Positions 44,250-54,411 of a stretch of 64,000 nt of DNA are shown here, piece after piece. The position numbers were made by a program, and so were the translations under genes. Source of the DNA: Oceanobacter sp. 1_MG-2023 (GTDB lineage: Bacteria > Pseudomonadota > Gammaproteobacteria > Pseudomonadales > Oceanobacteraceae); assembly GCF_030689025.1 (NCBI RefSeq), contig NZ_JAUYWA010000002.1:62001-126000 (forward strand). The letters run 5' to 3'. The notes beneath the pieces are model-generated. The model ran no database searches. It was not told the origin of the DNA and saw nothing but the letters and a program-made list of their open reading frames with translations. How positions within the stretch are numbered: position 1 is the first letter of the stretch; each line of letters starts with the position of its first letter.

Positions 44250-45308
44250 TTATTCAGGGCTGGTGAATTTATCGCCAACTTTTAATGGCCGTGTTGCCCG
44301 CATGATCAAGGCATAGGACAGTTTTTCGAAGGTACGGAAGACCATCATGCTGCCTGCGCGCTCTTCTGGCAGCACGACTTTTTCGTCGGCAGCCCGGTCA
44401 AACACCACCGCACCGGCTTTTTTCAATATCAGCACATCGCCGGGTTCCAGGTAATCCCGTTCGCCCCGGTTCAAGACCACAACATCATACTGTCCGACCT
44501 GGGAAACGCCGTCCGAAACCGCCAGGATCTGACCAGCGACCTTGCCGTTAGGGCTTTTGGGGAAATACTGGGTGATCAGTTCGCGGTCTTCGGTGGGCAA
44601 CAAGACGTCACCTACAGCGACTTGCTGGTTGGTACGATCCAGTTCTACTGTGCCAATCTCGCCATTACGGGCAATGACGCGGGCAAGGCCGATATCAATC
44701 GCTTCCAGACCCAGAATCTCTTCGGTTTCCGGGTCGGTATACAACTGACCCTGACGGAAGATGCCAAAGGCATCGGCGCTGTGGAGTTTGAAATCACCGC
44801 GGGCATACACCCGGCTGCCGGCTCCCATCAGCAGGTGGTCATCCACCCCTGACAGAATGCGTGGTGCATTGGTCAGAGTATCACCGTCGACTACCCGGTG
44901 TTCACGCAGGAAACCCCGGATGGCACCAACCGGAATCGCCGGAATCGCCGACTCAATTGATTCGATCCGCGCCGTTGGCTGCAATTTAACCGTTCCCGGG
45001 CTGAGTTTGACGGTGCGGCTGGCATCACCACGGCTGACAATGCCCACTCGGGTTTCGCCGTTGATTGTCATCAGGCCAATCACATCGCCAGGAAAAATCA
45101 GGTGTGGATTGCTGATTTGCGAATTCTGGTACCAGATTTCCGGCCACATCCAAGGGTCATTGGTATAGCGGGCAGAGATATCCCACAGGGTATCGCCCTT
45201 AACAACCACGTACTCACGAGGGGCGTCTGGTAACAACTGCAACGCCGAGACATTCGCGGTTATACAAATCAGCGCGGCAAACAGCAGGCGCTTGATGGTT
45301 TTGCTCAT
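44250..45308 (-). CDS. LysM domain-containing exported protein
   Basis: A signal peptide (ending NVSA) is followed by a LysM peptidoglycan-binding domain at about residues 33-80: YVVVKGDTLWDISARYTNDPW, then PEIWYQNSQISNPHLIFPGD. The remaining 270 residues are beta-rich with no catalytic domain I recognise. The family sits next to dprA in Pseudomonas-like genomes; its role is unknown, probably in the cell wall. Length is 352 residues. It diverges from def. Confidence 0.9.
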   Translation of the reverse strand: MSKTIKRLLFAALICITANVSALQLLPDAPREYVVVKGDTLWDISARYTNDPWMWPEIWYQNSQISNPHLIFPGDVIGLMTINGETRVGIVSRGDASRTVKLSPGTVKLQPTARIESIESAIPAIPVGAIRGFLREHRVVDGDTLTNAPRILSGVDDHLLMGAGSRVYARGDFKLHSADAFGIFRQGQLYTDPETEEILGLEAIDIGLARVIARNGEIGTVELDRTNQQVAVGDVLLPTEDRELITQYFPKSPNGKVAGQILAVSDGVSQVGQYDVVVLNRGERDYLEPGDVLILKKAGAVVFDRAADEKVVLPEERAGSMMVFRTFEKLSYALIMRATRPLKVGDKFTSPE

Positions 45309-45467
45309 CCTCTATTCCCTTTATCATTCCGATACTAACGTTAATCGTATTCACCGGGGTGGTGGCAGGCTAAGCTGGACAGGTTAACACCAGCCCGCGC
45401 TCGGCAATTGCAAGCCGGGCAAGTTTAACAAGCCACTACCCCCAAGTTCTATAAGCACAGTTGATCT

Positions 45468-45989
45468 ATGGCCATTCTGGAAATACTTGAGTATCCCGAC
45501 CCGCGTTTGCGCACTGTTGCCGCGCCGGTCACACAGGTTGACGATCGTATCCGCACGATCCTCAACGATATGTTTGACACCATGTATGACGCCCCGGGTA
45601 TTGGTCTGGCGGCGACACAGGTCAACGTCCATGAACGCATCATTACGATTGATGTGAGCGAAGACAAGACCGAACCGCTGGTGTTTATCAATCCTGAGAT
45701 CCAGGTCCTCGAAGGTGAGCTGGAAACCATGCAGGAAGGCTGTTTGTCGGTGCCCGGCTTTTATGAAGACGTGACCCGCATCGAGCACTGTCTGGTGAAA
45801 GCCCTCGACAAGGACGGCCAGCCATTCGAACTGGAATGCACCGGCCTGCTGGCGGTTTGCATCCAGCATGAAGTCGATCACCTCGAAGGCAAGCTGATGG
45901 TCGATTACCTTTCCTTGCTGAAGCGTAATCGGATCAAGGACAAGCTGGAGAAAAAACACAAGGCGGAAGCCCGTCAGGGGAAACGCTGA
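45468..45989 (+). CDS. def: Peptide deformylase Def
   Basis: Def removes the formyl group from nascent N-terminal formyl-Met. All three metalloprotease motifs are present: GIGLAATQV (about residues 45-53), EGCLSVPG (with the metal Cys), and QHEVDHLEG (HExxH). Length of 173 residues is typical of type I enzymes. The stop overlaps the fmt start (TGATG), so removal and addition of the formyl group are co-expressed. Confidence 0.98.
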   Translation: MAILEILEYPDPRLRTVAAPVTQVDDRIRTILNDMFDTMYDAPGIGLAATQVNVHERIITIDVSEDKTEPLVFINPEIQVLEGELETMQEGCLSVPGFYEDVTRIEHCLVKALDKDGQPFELECTGLLAVCIQHEVDHLEGKLMVDYLSLLKRNRIKDKLEKKHKAEARQGKR

Positions 45990-46966
45990 TGGCCCTGCGC
46001 ATTGTTTTTGCCGGTACACCAGACTTTGCCGCCAGCCACTTGCAGGGGTTGCTCGCAAGCGAACACGATATCGTCGGGGTTTATAGCCAACCGGACCGGC
46101 CAGCGGGACGGGGTAAAAAACCGCAACCCAGCCCGGTCAAGCAGTTGGCGCTGCAACACGAGATACCGGTATTCCAGCCGCTGAATTTCAAGACGCCAGA
46201 CAGCGTCGAGCAACTCGCCAGCCTGAATGCCGATCTGATGGTTGTGGTCGCCTATGGCCTGATTCTGCCAGAGGTCGTGCTGAACACTCCCCGTTACGGT
46301 TGCCTCAATGTGCATGCCTCGCTGTTGCCTCGCTGGCGCGGCGCGGCACCGATCCAGCGTTGTATTGAAGCGGGCGACACGCTCACCGGTATTACCATCA
46401 TGCAGATGGACGTCGGTCTGGATACCGGCGCCATGCTCAATATCGTCAGCACCGCTATTCTGCCCGATGACACCGGTGGCAGCCTGCACGATCGACTGGC
46501 CGAACTCGGGCCACCGGCCTTGCTCGCCACTCTGCAACAGGTAGAAGCCGGTACGCTGACGCCTGAAGCGCAAGACGATGCCCTGGCCAACTACGCCCAC
46601 AAGCTGACCAAGCAAGAAGCCCTGATCGACTGGCAGCAGCCTGCCACTGAGCTGGCGTTACGCATACAGGCCTTTAATCCCTTTCCGATGGCCTACACCC
46701 TGTTAAACCAGGATCGTGTCCGGGTACTGGCGGCAGAGGCACTGGAGACATCCGATAGTGCCGCACCGAGTGCCATACAGGAGAGCCTGACACCGGGAAC
46801 AATTGTTGCCGTCGGCAGCCAGGGGCTGGATATCGCCTGCGGCAGCGGCCTGTTACGCCTGACTCGGGTGCAGCTGGCCGGTAAAAAACCCATGAACGTG
46901 GCCGATCTGATCAATGGTCAACCACATCTGTTTCAACCCCACTACGTACTGGCATCCTCCCTTTGA
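45989..46966 (+). CDS. fmt: Methionyl-tRNA formyltransferase Fmt
   Basis: Fmt formylates initiator Met-tRNA using 10-formyltetrahydrofolate. The N-terminal formyltransferase domain starts LRIVFAGTPDFAASHLQGLL and contains NVHASLLPRWRGAAPIQR (catalytic Asn-His) and GITIMQMDVGLDTG (catalytic Asp). A C-terminal OB-like tRNA-binding domain follows from about residue 210. Length is 325 residues. It overlaps def and rsmB by one and four bases. Confidence 0.98.
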   Translation: MALRIVFAGTPDFAASHLQGLLASEHDIVGVYSQPDRPAGRGKKPQPSPVKQLALQHEIPVFQPLNFKTPDSVEQLASLNADLMVVVAYGLILPEVVLNTPRYGCLNVHASLLPRWRGAAPIQRCIEAGDTLTGITIMQMDVGLDTGAMLNIVSTAILPDDTGGSLHDRLAELGPPALLATLQQVEAGTLTPEAQDDALANYAHKLTKQEALIDWQQPATELALRIQAFNPFPMAYTLLNQDRVRVLAAEALETSDSAAPSAIQESLTPGTIVAVGSQGLDIACGSGLLRLTRVQLAGKKPMNVADLINGQPHLFQPHYVLASSL

Positions 46967-48339
46967 GCCGAACACATCCGCTATTGTCGACATCCACCCA
47001 TGACCCGCGCGCCCTCGCCGCCATTGGTTTGTATCTGGTCGAGGGCGGCCAGTCACTGAATACGCTGATGCCGGCGCTGGAGGGCCAGGTGGAAGACGTC
47101 GACCGGGGGTTCCTGCGCGACTTGCTGCTGGGCAGTTGTCGTTATTATTTCCGCCTCAATGCCATTGCCAAGATCTTGCTCAGCAATGCGTTCAACGACG
47201 AGCAGGAAGTGCTGCACTGTTTGCTGATTGTGGGTCTCTACCAGCTCGAAATCCAGCACAAGGCCGCCCACGCCGCCGTACACGCGACGGTAGAGGCCTG
47301 CGATGAGCTGGGCCATGGTCAGGCCCGAGGGGTAATCAATGCCTGCTTGCGCCGTTATCAGCGCGAGCAAACTGCTCTGGCTGCCCAACTGGCGGACAAC
47401 CCGGTCACCGCCACCAGCCACCCCAAATGGCTGGTCAAGATGCTGACCAAAGCCTGGCCGGAGCAATGGCCCGAGATACTGCACAACAATAATCAGCTGC
47501 CGCCGTTGTGCTTGCGGGTCAATCGCCGTCAGGGTGAGCGTGATGCGTATTTACAGCAGCTGCAAGCAGTCGGAATCGAAGCCCGTCCGGCGCCGTTTGC
47601 GCCCCAGGGTATTTACCTCAATGAGCGCTGCGATGTCACCACGCTGCCCGGGTTTATGGAAGGTGCGGTCAGTGTCCAGGACGAAGCCGCTCAGCTGACC
47701 GCTGACTTGCTCGCGCCCCAGGCAGGGGAACGGATTCTTGATGCGTGCGCCGCTCCCGGTGGCAAAAGCTGCCATTTGCTGGAGCTGGCCGATATCGATC
47801 TGACGGCGGTCGACCTAGAACCCGGCCGAATGGCCCGGGTAGAAGAAAACCTCGCCCGCCTGCAGCTGTCAGCCACGCTGCACAGCGCTGATGTTGCCGA
47901 GACCGATCAATGGTGGGATGGCCAGTTGTTTGATGCCATTTTGCTCGATGCTCCCTGCTCTGCCACCGGCGTTATCCGCCGTCACCCGGATATCAAGCTG
48001 TTGCGGCGGCGTGAAGATATCGCCCGGTTGGCCGAAATTCAGGCTCTCTTGCTGGATGCCTGCTGGGCGATGCTCAAGCCCGGTGGCCGCTTGTTGTATG
48101 CCACCTGCTCGGTATTGCCGCAGGAAAACAGCCAGCAAATCGAAACCTTTGTCCAGCGCACCACTGCCGCTGGTCACTCTGACGTCACGCTTTTGTCACT
48201 GGACAAGCCGTGGGGAAGCGCCTGTAATGCCGGGCGTCAGCTGTTCCCTGCGGCCGACAGTACCGACGGCTTTTATATGGCCTTGTTACGCAAAGACATT
48301 GCCACTCCATCTGCCACTGACCATGGGGACTCCGTGTAG
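46963..48339 (+). CDS. rsmB: 16S rRNA (cytosine-967-C5)-methyltransferase RsmB
   Basis: RsmB methylates C967 of 16S rRNA. An N-terminal NusB-like RNA-binding domain (about residues 15-145) precedes the methyltransferase domain with [32 protein letters not shown] for SAM, and the two catalytic cysteines in [10 protein letters not shown] and [11 protein letters not shown]. The start appears to be a TTG overlapping the fmt stop, as no ATG lies in frame before the conserved N-terminus; it has no clear ribosome site and probably depends on coupling. Length is 458 residues. Confidence 0.96.
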   Translation: MSRTHPLLSTSTHDPRALAAIGLYLVEGGQSLNTLMPALEGQVEDVDRGFLRDLLLGSCRYYFRLNAIAKILLSNAFNDEQEVLHCLLIVGLYQLEIQHKAAHAAVHATVEACDELGHGQARGVINACLRRYQREQTALAAQLADNPVTATSHPKWLVKMLTKAWPEQWPEILHNNNQLPPLCLRVNRRQGERDAYLQQLQAVGIEARPAPFAPQGIYLNERCDVTTLPGFMEGAVSVQDEAAQLTADLLAPQAGERILDACAAPGGKSCHLLELADIDLTAVDLEPGRMARVEENLARLQLSATLHSADVAETDQWWDGQLFDAILLDAPCSATGVIRRHPDIKLLRRREDIARLAEIQALLLDACWAMLKPGGRLLYATCSVLPQENSQQIETFVQRTTAAGHSDVTLLSLDKPWGSACNAGRQLFPAADSTDGFYMALLRKDIATPSATDHGDSV

Positions 48340-48341
48340 CC

Positions 48342-49715
48342 ATGAAAATTATTATTCTCGGCGCTGGCCAGGTCGGCGGCACCTTGGCTGAAAACCTGGC
48401 CGTCGAACACAATGACATTACGGTGGTGGATACCGATCAGGTACGGCTGCGAGAGTTGCAGGACCGTATCGATATCAAGACGGTCTCCGGTCATGGCTCT
48501 TACCCTCATGTCTTGCGCGAAGCCGGAGCCGATGACGCCGATATGCTGGTGGCCGTCACCAATTCGGATGAAACCAATATGGTGGCCTGTCAGGTGGCTT
48601 ATTCGTTATTCCGGACGCCAACCAAAATCAGCCGGATTCGCTCCAATGCCTACCTGAAGCAACCGGATTTGTTCCGGGTCGATGCCTTCCCGATCGATGT
48701 ACTGATCTCCCCTGAGCAAGTAGTTACCAACTACGTACGCCGCTTGCTGGAGTATCCCGGTGCGCTGCAAGTGCTCGATTTTGCCGACAAACGCGTGCAG
48801 CTGGTGGCCGTTACCGCCTATTACGGCGGCCCGCTGGTGGGTCAGGCAATCCAGCAATTAAAGAGCCACTTGCCCGATGTCGACACCCGGGTGGCAGCGG
48901 TCTTCCGTCGCGGCAAGGCGATAGAGCCAACGGGTGACACCATTATCGAAGCCGATGACGAGGTGTTTTTTGTTGCTGCCAACGCGCACATCAAAAAGGT
49001 GATGTCCGAGTTACGCCGCACCGAAGACTCTTACAAACGCATTATCATTGCCGGGGGCGGTAATATTGGTTATCGCCTCGCCAAAGAGCTGGAAGCCACC
49101 TATCACATCAAGATCATGGAGCGTAACCGCGACCGCGCCCGCTTCCTCAGCGAGAACCTCAATCACGCCGTGGTACTGCTGGGCACCGCCACCGACAAGG
49201 CGCTGCTGGAAGAAGAAAATATCGAGAATACCGATGTGTTCTGCGCCCTGACCAACGATGACGAGGTCAATATCATGTCGTCGTTATTGGCCAAACGCTC
49301 CGGCGCCCGCAAGGTCATGACGCTGATCAACAAGGCCGCCTATGTCGACCTGGTGCAGGGTGGCTCCATCGATGTTGCCATCTCCCCCCAGCAGGCCACC
49401 ATTGGCAGCCTGCTTACCCACGTACGCCGCGGCGACGTGGTGAATGTGCACTCGTTGCGACGTGGTGCCGCAGAAGCCATTGAGGCCATCGCCCATGGTG
49501 ACAGCCACTCTTCCAAGGTGGTCGGCAAGGCCATCCGTGAAATCCAGCTGCCACCCGGCACGACCATTGGTGCCATCGTCCGCGGTGAAGAGGTCATCAT
49601 GGCGACCTCGGAAGTGGTGGTGGAATCGGATGATCACGTCATCCTGTTTGTGATGGATAAACGTCATATTGCTGATGTGGAACGGCTGTTCCAGGTTGGG
49701 CTTGGTTTCTTCTAA
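48342..49715 (+). CDS. trkA: Trk potassium uptake regulatory protein TrkA
   Basis: TrkA is the cytoplasmic nucleotide-gated subunit of the Trk K+ transporter. Two RCK (TrkA-N plus TrkA-C) units are visible: [18 protein letters not shown] at the N-terminus and [18 protein letters not shown] at about residue 230, each a dinucleotide-binding fold, with a TrkA-C domain after each. Length of 457 residues is standard. It begins two bases after the rsmB stop and is followed after 30 bases by trkH. Confidence 0.97.
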   Translation: MKIIILGAGQVGGTLAENLAVEHNDITVVDTDQVRLRELQDRIDIKTVSGHGSYPHVLREAGADDADMLVAVTNSDETNMVACQVAYSLFRTPTKISRIRSNAYLKQPDLFRVDAFPIDVLISPEQVVTNYVRRLLEYPGALQVLDFADKRVQLVAVTAYYGGPLVGQAIQQLKSHLPDVDTRVAAVFRRGKAIEPTGDTIIEADDEVFFVAANAHIKKVMSELRRTEDSYKRIIIAGGGNIGYRLAKELEATYHIKIMERNRDRARFLSENLNHAVVLLGTATDKALLEEENIENTDVFCALTNDDEVNIMSSLLAKRSGARKVMTLINKAAYVDLVQGGSIDVAISPQQATIGSLLTHVRRGDVVNVHSLRRGAAEAIEAIAHGDSHSSKVVGKAIREIQLPPGTTIGAIVRGEEVIMATSEVVVESDDHVILFVMDKRHIADVERLFQVGLGFF

Positions 49716-49745
49716 TACAAATACAGACGTAAGGCGAACCGGATT

Positions 49746-51194
49746 ATGCATATCTCCGTGATTGCACGGGTATTGGGTATCTTCCTGATGTTGTTCAGCT
49801 TGACCATGCTGCCCCCTATTCTGGTCTCTTTGTGGTTTAACGATGATGCCCTGCCTGCGTTTATCAGTGCGCTGGCGATTACCTTTGGCCTCGGCTTTTT
49901 ATGCTGGCTGCCGGTGCGCCATGAACATCACGACCTGCGCACCCGGGACGGTTTTGTGATCACCGTGCTGTTCTGGATTGTGCTGGCGTTGTCGGGGTCG
50001 TTTCCCTTTATGCTGTCGGACAACCCGGGGCTGAGTTTTACCGACGCCTTTTTTGAATCGCTGTCTGGCTGGACCACTACCGGGGCGACCATTATGACCG
50101 GCCTCGACCAGCTGCCCGAGAGTATTCTCTGGTATCGCCAGCAGCTGCAATGGCTCGGCGGTATGGGGATTATTGTGCTTGCCGTTGCGGTACTGCCGAT
50201 GCTGGGCATTGGTGGCATGCAGCTGTTCCGGGCCGAAACACCCGGGCCGCTGAAAGACTCCAAACTGACACCCCGTATTACCGAGACCGCCAAGGCGCTC
50301 TGGTATATTTATCTGAGCCTGACCATTGCCTGTGCGCTGGGTTATTGGCTGGCGGGGATGACGCCGTTTGATGCCGTCAGCCACAGTTTTTCCACCGTGG
50401 CGATTGGCGGATTTTCAACCCACGATGCCTCCATGGGTTACTTCGACAGCGCCACCATTGAGATGATTGCGGTCTTTTTCATGCTGACCTCATCACTCAA
50501 TTTTGCGCTGCACTTTTACGCCTGGCGCTACCACTCCCTGTCGCATTTTATTCGCGACTCCGAGCTCAAGTTCTTCTTTGCCGTGATGGCCGGAGGCATC
50601 GCCCTGACCATTCCGGCCTTGTGGCTGACCAACACCTACGAGCTGCCCGAGGCAGTACGTTACGGTATTTTTGAAACCGTTACCGTGGCCACCACGACGG
50701 GGTTCAGTACCGCTGACTTTTCTGCCTGGCCGATTTTCCTGCCCGTATTGCTGTTTATGATGGCCTTTATCGGGGGCTGTGCCGGTTCAACCGGCGGCGG
50801 TATGAAGGTGATTCGGGTGCTGCTGATTTTCAAACAGGGAAATCGTGAGATTAATCGGCTGGTGCACCCCAATGCCGTGATTCCTGTGAAAATCGGCCGT
50901 CAGCCGGTATCCGAACGGGTACTGGAAGCCGTGTGGGGATTTTTTGCCCTGTATGTTCTCACCTACATGGTGATGATGCTGCTGCTACTGGCCACCGGGC
51001 TCGACCACGTAACGGCCTTTTCCGCCGTCGGTGCCTGCCTCAACAACCTCGGCCCGGGCCTTGGCGAAGTGGCCACTCACTACGGTGATATCAGTGATGC
51101 TGCCAAGTGGATTTGCGCTCTCACCATGCTGCTGGGGCGGCTGGAAATTTTTACCTTGCTGGTGCTGATCAGCCCATCGTTCTGGCGCGGCTGA
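49746..51194 (+). CDS. trkH: Trk potassium uptake channel subunit TrkH
   Basis: TrkH is the inner-membrane K+ pore working with TrkA. It has four pore-type repeats; selectivity regions are visible at TTTGATIMTGL, VAIGGFSTHDAS, TVATTTGFSTADFS and VGACLNNLGPGLGE. The motif GGCAGSTGGGMKVIR is typical of the family. About ten membrane helices in 482 residues. It ends the run def-fmt-rsmB-trkA-trkH; a 7-bp GC stem (51197-51215) follows. Confidence 0.97.
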   Translation: MHISVIARVLGIFLMLFSLTMLPPILVSLWFNDDALPAFISALAITFGLGFLCWLPVRHEHHDLRTRDGFVITVLFWIVLALSGSFPFMLSDNPGLSFTDAFFESLSGWTTTGATIMTGLDQLPESILWYRQQLQWLGGMGIIVLAVAVLPMLGIGGMQLFRAETPGPLKDSKLTPRITETAKALWYIYLSLTIACALGYWLAGMTPFDAVSHSFSTVAIGGFSTHDASMGYFDSATIEMIAVFFMLTSSLNFALHFYAWRYHSLSHFIRDSELKFFFAVMAGGIALTIPALWLTNTYELPEAVRYGIFETVTVATTTGFSTADFSAWPIFLPVLLFMMAFIGGCAGSTGGGMKVIRVLLIFKQGNREINRLVHPNAVIPVKIGRQPVSERVLEAVWGFFALYVLTYMVMMLLLLATGLDHVTAFSAVGACLNNLGPGLGEVATHYGDISDAAKWICALTMLLGRLEIFTLLVLISPSFWRG

Positions 51195-51220
51195 GTGCGC
51201 CCGCAACACGGGCGCTTGTC

Positions 51221-52126
51221 TCAGGGTACCCCGGCTGCTTTATACGGGCTGGGGGCGCCATCGGGCTGACGCTTGAAGCGTTTGTACGTCCACTGGTATT
51301 GCTCCGGTGCCATGGCGACCACTTGCTCGACACTGCGGTTCAGTGCGGTGCAGGCAACGTCGGCATCCTTGCTGTAGATATCGGCATCCGGTTCCAGAAA
51401 GTGCACATCAAACCCCTCGGCATCAGGGCGACGCAAGGCAAACGCCATTAACGCCCGTGCCCCGGTCCGCTGTAACAGCTCGTGGGGCATGCGCGGCGTC
51501 AGTGTTGGAACGCCCATAAAAGGGACGATCACGCCACTGCGGCGCTCGGGTTCCTGATCCGGCAAAAAGCCCGCCACGCTCCCTTGCTGCAGCGTTTTGA
51601 ACAACGCCCGTACGCCTCCGGCCGTGGTCGGCACCAGTGTCGCACCGGTGTTCTGGCGACGCTGTCGCATCCAGCTATCAAACTGCGGATTCTTTGCCGG
51701 CTTGAACATGATGGTGATCTGGCAGCGGTTACTGAGGTAGGTATTCAGCTGCTCCCAGTTGCCAATATGAGGGGCCAGAATCAAGACACCCCGGCTGTCG
51801 GCCAAGGCATCATCCAACAGTTTGGCGTTATGCACCCGTCGTATCAGGCTCAGTACATCGATCGTATTCTTGCCCCAGAAAACACCCATCTCTGCACCGG
51901 TCATGCCGTTGTGCAGCAAGGTTTTTTTCAGTAACTGATCGCGCTCTGCGGTGTCCATATCCGGCGCCGTCAACGCCAGGTTCACCCGTGCCACTTCCCG
52001 TGACCGGGTGCGGCGTAACCACAGCAGCCAGCCCAGGCCACGTCCAATACGCTGGGTCAGCCCCAAGGGCAGCAGTCCCAGCAAGCGAACAAGGCCAATC
52101 ATCCAATATCCGGTAATCTGTTTCAC
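51221..52126 (-). CDS. Lipid A biosynthesis acyltransferase, LpxL/HtrB family
   Basis: This is an inner-membrane lysophospholipid-type acyltransferase that adds a secondary acyl chain to lipid A. An N-terminal membrane anchor (WMIGLVRLLGLLPLGLT) precedes the active-site motif LAPHIGNWEQLN (His and Glu of HX4E) and GGVRALFKTLQQGSVAGFLPDQEP. The start is GTG. Chain position and length cannot be told from sequence. In Pseudomonas an acyltransferase of this type also lies between trkA and glyQ. Length is 301 residues. Confidence 0.92.
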   Translation of the reverse strand: MKQITGYWMIGLVRLLGLLPLGLTQRIGRGLGWLLWLRRTRSREVARVNLALTAPDMDTAERDQLLKKTLLHNGMTGAEMGVFWGKNTIDVLSLIRRVHNAKLLDDALADSRGVLILAPHIGNWEQLNTYLSNRCQITIMFKPAKNPQFDSWMRQRRQNTGATLVPTTAGGVRALFKTLQQGSVAGFLPDQEPERRSGVIVPFMGVPTLTPRMPHELLQRTGARALMAFALRRPDAEGFDVHFLEPDADIYSKDADVACTALNRSVEQVVAMAPEQYQWTYKRFKRQPDGAPSPYKAAGVP

Positions 52127-52529
52127 CGCTTCTCACTGTTCTGACTTGAAAAGCGCAGTGTACGACCTGTGTTTATTCAGGCAAGTGTTATAGCAGCTGG
52201 CTCAAAATGACACTGGCATGACGTTGACGATAAAGGTTCAATCCTGTCCAGACAGCGGCATCGTCTATACTGAGAAGCTGGACAGCCAATCCACGGAGGG
52301 ACACCATCACGAATCCTGGCCGCACGAGGTGACAGAGACACGCCTCAACGCTAAAGTGCCTCTGAGCACTGCCCTGGCGGCAAACGGCAAAATCGCTAAC
52401 GCCACAGATATCTGTCCCGGATATCCATAGTGGTCGCGGACGAGATGGTGTAACGCTTGTCCCTGAACCGTTTGTGCGCTCCCGGCGCTCGATGAACCAC
52501 TTTACTCGCTTGCTCCAGGAGCTTGCTTC
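52127..52529. other. Gene-free region before the small histidine kinase
   Basis: Four hundred bases without a gene I accept. A 70-codon frame at 52218-52430 has no ribosome site and no recognisable content. TATACT at 52266-52271 could be a -10 box but lacks a -35 at the right distance. A response-regulator gene, the expected partner of the kinase that follows, is absent. Confidence 0.5.
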
Positions 52530-53183
52530 ATGAAATTTGATTACATGATCGGTGCGGTCATCCACGACCTGAAAAACCAGCTGCAAACGCTGCTGGCGTG
52601 CGAACAGGAAGCGCTGACGCATATTCCTGAACGCTACCATGCCTATCTCAAGCCGATTTTGCAGAACACCAGCCGCCTGCAAAACGACGCCATCCAGATG
52701 ATGACGCTGTTCCGGATGGAAAAAGAGCGTGATTTCCCCCTCGATGATGCCTGGCCCCACGACACCGTCCTCGATGCCATCGATTCAACCCAGTTGCAGT
52801 TTCCCAATATTCGTTTTGAAAACAACATCGACGAAGCCATTCAGGGTTTTTACAGCGAAGATCTGGTGCATATGGCACTGGTGACGCTGATCACCAACAG
52901 CGCCCAGGCCGGTGCCACGCGTATCCGTCTCAGTGCCGCCATCGAGAGCGGCAACAACACGCTGGTTTTCCGGGTCGAAGACAACGGCCACGGTTTTGAT
53001 CAAAGCATCCTGAACGGCGAGCGTATCACCACCAAAAACGGTGGCAGTGGCCTCGGCCTTTACCTGATCGGTGAAATTGCCCGCCATCACAAGCAAGGCG
53101 AGCAGCAAGGCCGTGTCAGTTGTGGCAACCTGCCCAAAGGGGGCGCAGAAGTCTGTATTGTTCTGCCTCATATACAGCATTAA
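52530..53183 (+). CDS. Small soluble histidine kinase-type protein without sensor domain
   Basis: The protein consists only of a dimerisation/His helix pair and an ATPase domain. The H-box IGAVIHDLKNQLQTLL puts the phosphorylatable His at residue 12; the N-box is LITNSAQAGATR, G1 is EDNGHGFD and G2 is GGSGLGLYLIGE. No membrane helix, PAS or receiver domain is present in its 217 residues. It has an AGGAG site eight bases before the ATG. No response regulator is adjacent, so it is an orphan in this window; its input and output are unknown. Confidence 0.82.
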   Translation: MKFDYMIGAVIHDLKNQLQTLLACEQEALTHIPERYHAYLKPILQNTSRLQNDAIQMMTLFRMEKERDFPLDDAWPHDTVLDAIDSTQLQFPNIRFENNIDEAIQGFYSEDLVHMALVTLITNSAQAGATRIRLSAAIESGNNTLVFRVEDNGHGFDQSILNGERITTKNGGSGLGLYLIGEIARHHKQGEQQGRVSCGNLPKGGAEVCIVLPHIQH

Positions 53184-53341
53184 CAGCGGCTCGATTTCGC
53201 CGACCGGTAGGATGATGGTTGGCCTGCATCCGCTGCGCCTGTTCCGTTGATCGCCGTACAGGCTGGCTATCCCTTGTTCCTCTGCCAGGGCCTGCAAGAC
53301 CCTCATGACGGATTGCCTCTGTCTTCAACCTCCAGCGCTGC

Positions 53342-53347
53342 TATAAT
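53342..53347 (+). promoter_or_regulatory. Putative -10 box for glyQS
   Basis: A perfect TATAAT lies 45 bases before the chosen glyQ start. No good -35 hexamer is at 17 bp, so this is tentative. Confidence 0.45.
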
Positions 53348-53391
53348 CCCGGCCTTTGTTTTTCAGGAACATCTCCCCAGGGGTAGAAGCT

Positions 53392-54411
53392 GTGAGTCAG
53401 AGTCGCCATAACGTCAAAACCTTTCAGGGCATGATTGCCGCCCTGCAAGAGTACTGGTCCGATCAGGGCTGTGTTATCAACCAGCCACTGGACCTCGAAG
53501 TCGGGGCCGGTACTTTCCATGTACACACTTTTTTACGCGCCATTGGCCCGGAAAAATGGAACTCGGCCTACGTTCAGCCCAGCCGTCGTCCCACCGATGG
53601 CCGTTACGGTGAAAACCCCAATCGCCTGCAGCACTATTATCAGTTCCAGGTGGTCATGAAGCCTTCCCCAGCCAACTTCCAGGAGCTGTACCTTGGCTCT
53701 CTGAATGTGCTTGGGGTTGATACCCTGATCCACGACATCCGTTTTGTAGAAGACAACTGGGAATCGCCAACACTGGGCGCCTGGGGTCTGGGCTGGGAAG
53801 TCTGGCTCAACGGTATGGAAGTCACCCAGTTCACCTACTTCCAGCAAGCCGGTGGGTTGGAATGTTTCCCGGTCATGGGTGAAATCACCTACGGTCTCGA
53901 ACGGATCGCCATGTACCTGCAGGAAGTCGACTCGGTCTACGACCTCGTCTGGACCTATGGCCCCGACGGAGAGCCAGTCACCTACCGCGACGTCTTCCAT
54001 CAAAACGAAGTGGAGCAATCCACCTACAATTTTGAATTCGCCGATGTCGACTTTTTATTCCAGGCCTTCGATCAATACGAAAAAGACTGCACCAAGCTGG
54101 TCGCTGCCAACCTGCCACTGCCAGCCTACGAACAAACCCTGAAAGCCTCGCACACCTTTAACCTGCTGGATGCACGCGGGGCAATTTCTGTCACCGAGCG
54201 TCAGGGCTATATTCTGCGTGTTCGCACCCTCGCCCGTGCCGTCGCTCACTGTTATTACGACAGTCGTGCCGAACGTGGCTTCCCGCTGGCCGAAGACGGT
54301 ATTCGTGAGGAAGTGCTGGCCAAGTGGTTAGCCGATAAAGAAAAGGACGCTGAAAAAGCACGCAAGAAGGCTGAGAAAGAAGCAGCCCAAGCGGCTGGGG
54401 AGAACAAATAA
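53392..54411 (+). CDS. glyQ: Glycine--tRNA ligase alpha subunit GlyQ
   Basis: This is the catalytic subunit of the tetrameric bacterial glycyl-tRNA synthetase. [20 protein letters not shown] opens the domain, and [28 protein letters not shown] and [19 protein letters not shown] are highly conserved. I start at the GTG at 53392 (GGGG site eight bases upstream); an ATG 12 codons earlier is in frame but adds residues not usual in the family. A charged Lys/Glu/Ala-rich tail forms the last 25 residues. Its stop overlaps the glyS start (TAATG). Confidence 0.96.
   Translation: MSQSRHNVKTFQGMIAALQEYWSDQGCVINQPLDLEVGAGTFHVHTFLRAIGPEKWNSAYVQPSRRPTDGRYGENPNRLQHYYQFQVVMKPSPANFQELYLGSLNVLGVDTLIHDIRFVEDNWESPTLGAWGLGWEVWLNGMEVTQFTYFQQAGGLECFPVMGEITYGLERIAMYLQEVDSVYDLVWTYGPDGEPVTYRDVFHQNEVEQSTYNFEFADVDFLFQAFDQYEKDCTKLVAANLPLPAYEQTLKASHTFNLLDARGAISVTERQGYILRVRTLARAVAHCYYDSRAERGFPLAEDGIREEVLAKWLADKEKDAEKARKKAEKEAAQAAGENK

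Noticed and set aside
45384-46058. A 224-codon minus-strand frame covering def
   Set aside because: It lies fully across def, whose motifs are unmistakable; it is a mirror of high-GC codon bias.
52218-52430. A 70-codon frame before the small histidine kinase
   Set aside because: No ribosome site and no recognisable sequence; not a receiver domain.
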